From: a virus
Length of the DNA stretch: 22,250 nucleotides
Reading direction: 5' to 3' (one strand)
Virus record (IMG/VR): IMGVR_UViG_3300005548_000040
Location: 1 to 22,250 of that record
The position numbers and the translations under genes were made by a program. The notes beneath the pieces were generated by a model, which was not told where the DNA came from, did not search any database, and saw only the letters and a program-made list of their open reading frames with translations. This document shows positions 20,392-22,250 of the stretch, piece after piece; positions within the stretch are counted from its first letter, which is position 1; every line of letters starts with the position of its first letter.

Positions 20392-20769
20392 GTGATTCCT
20401 TCGGTTCGCCATCAGGCCGCGATACCCGCCGGGCGTCGTCAAAAGGGGTTCGCAAAGGCGCTCCGGTCGGCCACCGGAGTCAGCCTAGGCACCGACTGTC
20501 GATTCGTGCCCGACGCTTTCGATGTCGAGGAGCACAAGCGAATCATTCGTATTTGGGAAGTCGAGGCAACGCATCCCATCGGAGACAAGAAGATCGAGAA
20601 GCTGCGGTTGCTCGCCGGACTACTCGATGCGCTTGGCTGGAAGCTGCGCGTCGTGTGGGTTCCGGCCTGCGATCGCGGGCGTCCGCGTCGGTTCGATCTC
20701 GAAACCGGCCAGCCGCATATCTCGACGCGGGCGCTTCACGCAGCGGTTGCGCTACTGGACAAACGGTGA
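20392..20769 (+). CDS. Hypothetical protein, possible PD-(D/E)XK-like fold
   Basis: This encodes 125 residues from GTG 20392, preceded by a G-rich stretch and overlapping the stop of a 15-codon frame (20348-20395). The block P-D-A-F-D-V-E-E-H-K-R-I-I-R-I-W-E-V-E at about 43-61, then helix L-R-L-L-A-G-L-L-D-A-L-G-W and strand R-V-V-W-V, matches the order of a small restriction-like fold (PD ... E-x-E), but the second Lys is not seen in the usual place. The family was not recognised. The next frame starts on its stop. Confidence 0.5.
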   Translation: MIPSVRHQAAIPAGRRQKGFAKALRSATGVSLGTDCRFVPDAFDVEEHKRIIRIWEVEATHPIGDKKIEKLRLLAGLLDALGWKLRVVWVPACDRGRPRRFDLETGQPHISTRALHAAVALLDKR

Positions 20770-21044
20770 GGCTGCATCCGGCCGACATCGAAGCAATTGC
20801 GGATGCGCTTGAACGGCGACTCCGCTCCGGACAATCGTCACCGTTGGAAACGGCGGTCGTCGATGGAGACGACCCATGGACGAAAGACCCTATGGACCTT
20901 ACAAGCACGGAGACCTCTTCCGAGTCCACTGCGTTAGAGGACGCGGAAAAACTCGCTCGACTCGATATCGCACGTTTGCGACGCGGGCTGAAGCCGATGC
21001 CTATATCGCGACGTTCACGATCGAGGGGAAGGGCGTCACGCTGA
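20766..21044 (+). CDS. Small ORF overlapping the integrase start
   Basis: This frame runs 92 residues from GTG 20766, which overlaps the upstream TGA, and it extends about 170 bases into the integrase gene in another frame. The first 35 residues (LHPADIEAIADALERRL) look like a real helical protein and resemble the small proteins placed just before integrases. The remainder, in the overlap, is basic and of low quality. Either it is a short excisionase-like gene that in truth ends by frameshift, or only the first part matters. The exact extent is uncertain. Confidence 0.4.
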   Translation: MRLHPADIEAIADALERRLRSGQSSPLETAVVDGDDPWTKDPMDLTSTETSSESTALEDAEKLARLDIARLRRGLKPMPISRRSRSRGRASR

Positions 21045-21910
21045 TGCAGGCCGTCGACAAGTTTCTCGACTGGAAGCGCGACGCCAAGGGCTGCGTTGGC
21101 CACACGATCGAGAACTACGAGCACCGGCTTTGGCGGCTGCTGGGCCTGCCCGAGAACGGCAACCGCTCCGTGCGCTACGTCGAGCGTCGCGGGAATGAGC
21201 TGTACCAGGCATCGGTCTACGGCGCCGGCGACACGCACATCAACGGGCTCAACGTCGGTCGAATGTGGGGCGCATACTGCGTCAAGCAGAAGCTGCTCCG
21301 CACGAACCCATTCGCCGAGGTCGAGGCGCAGGGCAAACGTCGCAAGGGCTCGACCAAGTCACGGCTCACTGTGAACGAGTCGAGGCTGCTCGAGGCGTAC
21401 TGCTTCGAGCATGGCGGACCGGAGTGCGTCCTGACGTACGGCTACATGATGCTAGGCAAGCGGGCCTCCGAGCTCGCACGCGTGCTCGTTCGCGACTTGG
21501 ACGACGACGGGTGGCTGCTGCGCATCAACGAAGCCAAGACCGAGGCGAGTGTGGGAACCGTGCCGCTCAACGCGGCGCTGCGCGAGATGCTGCTGGCATT
21601 GACGAAGGATCGGCCGGCGACTGCATCGATCTTTCTCGACTCGTACGGCGATCCGATGTCGCGCTGGGCGGCTCGGGACCGGGTGCGCACGGTGACCAAG
21701 GCTGCGATCGGCCGGGCCGTCCCTCCGCAGGAGCTGCGCCGGACGTTCACGGACAACGCGCAACGGCAAGGCGTGGCGCTCAAGACGATCGCCGAGATGA
21801 CCGGCCACACGTCCACGGCGGTCACGACGCGCAGCTACATGGCGCGCGAGGTTGTCGATGCAGCGGCGGTGGAGAGAAACTTCACGGTGATGCAGGGAGG
21901 GAAGAGATGA
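20876..21910 (+). CDS. int: Tyrosine-type phage integrase
   Basis: This encodes 344 residues. The N-terminal arm-binding part (GPYKHGDLFRVHCVRGRGK, then FATRAEADAYI) is of the AP2-like kind of phage integrases, followed by a core-binding helical domain (about 55-155). The catalytic residues are R196 in G-K-R-A-S-E-L, K221 in N-E-A-K-T-E, R288 in Q-E-L-R-R-T-F, H311 in M-T-G-H-T-S and nucleophile Y321 in T-R-S-Y-M. The usual His of H-x-x-R is Gln 285. The Shine-Dalgarno GGAG is at about 20864. It cuts and joins attP to attB, here probably the nearby tRNA-Leu gene. It is the second last gene before the tRNA. Confidence 0.9.
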   Translation: MDERPYGPYKHGDLFRVHCVRGRGKTRSTRYRTFATRAEADAYIATFTIEGKGVTLMQAVDKFLDWKRDAKGCVGHTIENYEHRLWRLLGLPENGNRSVRYVERRGNELYQASVYGAGDTHINGLNVGRMWGAYCVKQKLLRTNPFAEVEAQGKRRKGSTKSRLTVNESRLLEAYCFEHGGPECVLTYGYMMLGKRASELARVLVRDLDDDGWLLRINEAKTEASVGTVPLNAALREMLLALTKDRPATASIFLDSYGDPMSRWAARDRVRTVTKAAIGRAVPPQELRRTFTDNAQRQGVALKTIAEMTGHTSTAVTTRSYMAREVVDAAAVERNFTVMQGGKR

Positions 21911-22161
21911 TCAAACTTGAGCTGACTGTCGACACGCCCAAGGGCGAAGTCCATCTCGTCGTCGGCGAGGTCTCTGCTGTGCCAGCGGTAGGCGATTGGG
22001 TCGATCGCGAAGACTCGGGATGGCGCGGACTTGTCACGAAGCGCTGGTGGCATTTCGACAGGCGGGGCCGCGCCTCATGCCGACTCGTACTCGACGATGG
22101 TCGCTTCCGTGGAAACGCCCATGGAAACAGCTCCGAAGTTTCCAAGCCCGATGATGTGTAA
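21907..22161 (+). CDS. Hypothetical small protein next to the attachment site
   Basis: This encodes 84 residues from ATG 21907, which overlaps the integrase stop (ATGA), so it is coupled to it. The sequence is beta-rich (IKLELTVDTPKGEVHLVVGE, then WRGLVTKRWWHFD, then SCRLVLDD), like a small SH3/OB-type barrel. It might be an excisionase or integrase helper, by position only. It ends seven bases before the 3' end of tRNA-Leu. Confidence 0.5.
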   Translation: MIKLELTVDTPKGEVHLVVGEVSAVPAVGDWVDREDSGWRGLVTKRWWHFDRRGRASCRLVLDDGRFRGNAHGNSSEVSKPDDV

Positions 22162-22168
22162 CTAGGCG

Positions 22169-22215
22169 TGCGATCGGGGGGACTCGAACCCCCACGGTGT
22201 TACCCACTGGCACCT
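22169..22215. other. Predicted attachment-site region (tRNA-Leu 3' half)
   Basis: Phages that use tRNA genes usually carry a copy of the tRNA 3' half as the att core, so the core should lie within this stretch (anticodon to discriminator). Only one copy is in the window, so it cannot be delimited. The other copy should lie at the far prophage end, to the left of base 1. Confidence 0.35.
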
Positions 22216-22250
22216 GAGACCAGCGCGTCTACCAATTCCGCCACGATCGC
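22169..22250 (-). tRNA. trnL: tRNA-Leu (anticodon CAG), probable integration target
   Basis: An 82-nt tRNA-Leu is visible on the reverse strand: acceptor GCGATCG with CGATCGC, discriminator A, D arm GCGGAATTGGTAGACGC, anticodon arm CTGGT-CTCAGGT-GCCAG (anticodon CAG), a short variable arm and T arm GGGGG-TTCGAGT-CCCCC. CCA is not encoded. It is a complete gene ending at the last base of the window. It has the normal form of a host tRNA, and its 3' end faces the integrase, as expected when a phage inserts into the 3' end and restores the gene. Confidence 0.92.

Noticed and set aside
1-22250. CRISPR array or insertion sequence
   Set aside because: No regularly spaced direct repeats of 20-40 bases and no transposase or terminal inverted repeats are seen. 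The only tandem repeat is the short one in the initiator gene.

Overview
The window reads as one end of a temperate tailed-phage (Caudoviricetes) genome, most likely an integrated prophage, in a GC-rich bacterium. Phage identity rests on a portal/large-terminase pair, a replication initiator with a helicase loader, a RecT annealase with its exonuclease, a divergent immunity region and a tyrosine integrase. The integrase lies about 260 bases from the 3' end of a host-type tRNA-Leu(CAG), the classic arrangement of phage integration into a tRNA gene. The host cannot be named from the sequence. GC-rich codons, no encoded CCA on the tRNA-Leu, and two lipoproteins fit a Gram-negative such as a myxobacterium-like lineage, but this is only a guess.

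Layout. (1) 1-2774, + strand: the end of the portal gene, the large terminase, and a small lipoprotein. (2) 2766-12016, - strand: a leftward operon of about 22 genes, nearly all joined by 1-17 base stop/start overlaps. In transcription order it holds a conserved phage protein, a zinc ribbon, an ORF that contains two RNA genes (tRNA-Trp and a 129-nt tRNA-like element), the replication initiator, the helicase loader, Cys-rich small proteins, an adenine methyltransferase, an HNH-like protein, a PD-(D/E)XK-like nuclease, many small unknowns, a second HNH protein and a GNAT acetyltransferase. It converges on the terminase side with a 9-base overlap. (3) 12017-13584: the control region, with a lipoprotein on its own probable promoter, a short XRE repressor, a divergent HTH regulator, a paralogous mini-protein, and two look-alike promoters carrying the same operator octamer. 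(4) 13585-16046, + strand: a run of ten small, mostly overlapping genes, many Cys-rich, including a ribbon-helix-helix protein. (5) 16063-22161, + strand: RecT, an HNH-like protein, the exonuclease, small genes, another HNH homing-type endonuclease, an Ead/Ea22-like protein and the integrase. (6) 22169-22250, - strand: tRNA-Leu(CAG), the probable attachment gene.

How it fits together. The immunity region (12591-13512) sits between the leftward replication operon and the rightward recombination/integration operon and probably chooses between lysogeny and lytic growth. Replication would use the phage initiator and loader to recruit the host helicase, since no phage helicase is seen. RecT and its exonuclease provide recombination, and portal and terminase package DNA. 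At least four HNH-type genes are intercalated in the early operons without breaking their neighbours.

The strongest second-look items are the twin operator-containing promoters that appear to give leaderless mRNAs, the 129-nt tRNA-like RNA with an oversized variable arm and no U33, the ORF that stays open through both RNA genes, and the regulator whose C-terminal domain is repeated as a stand-alone 60-residue protein.
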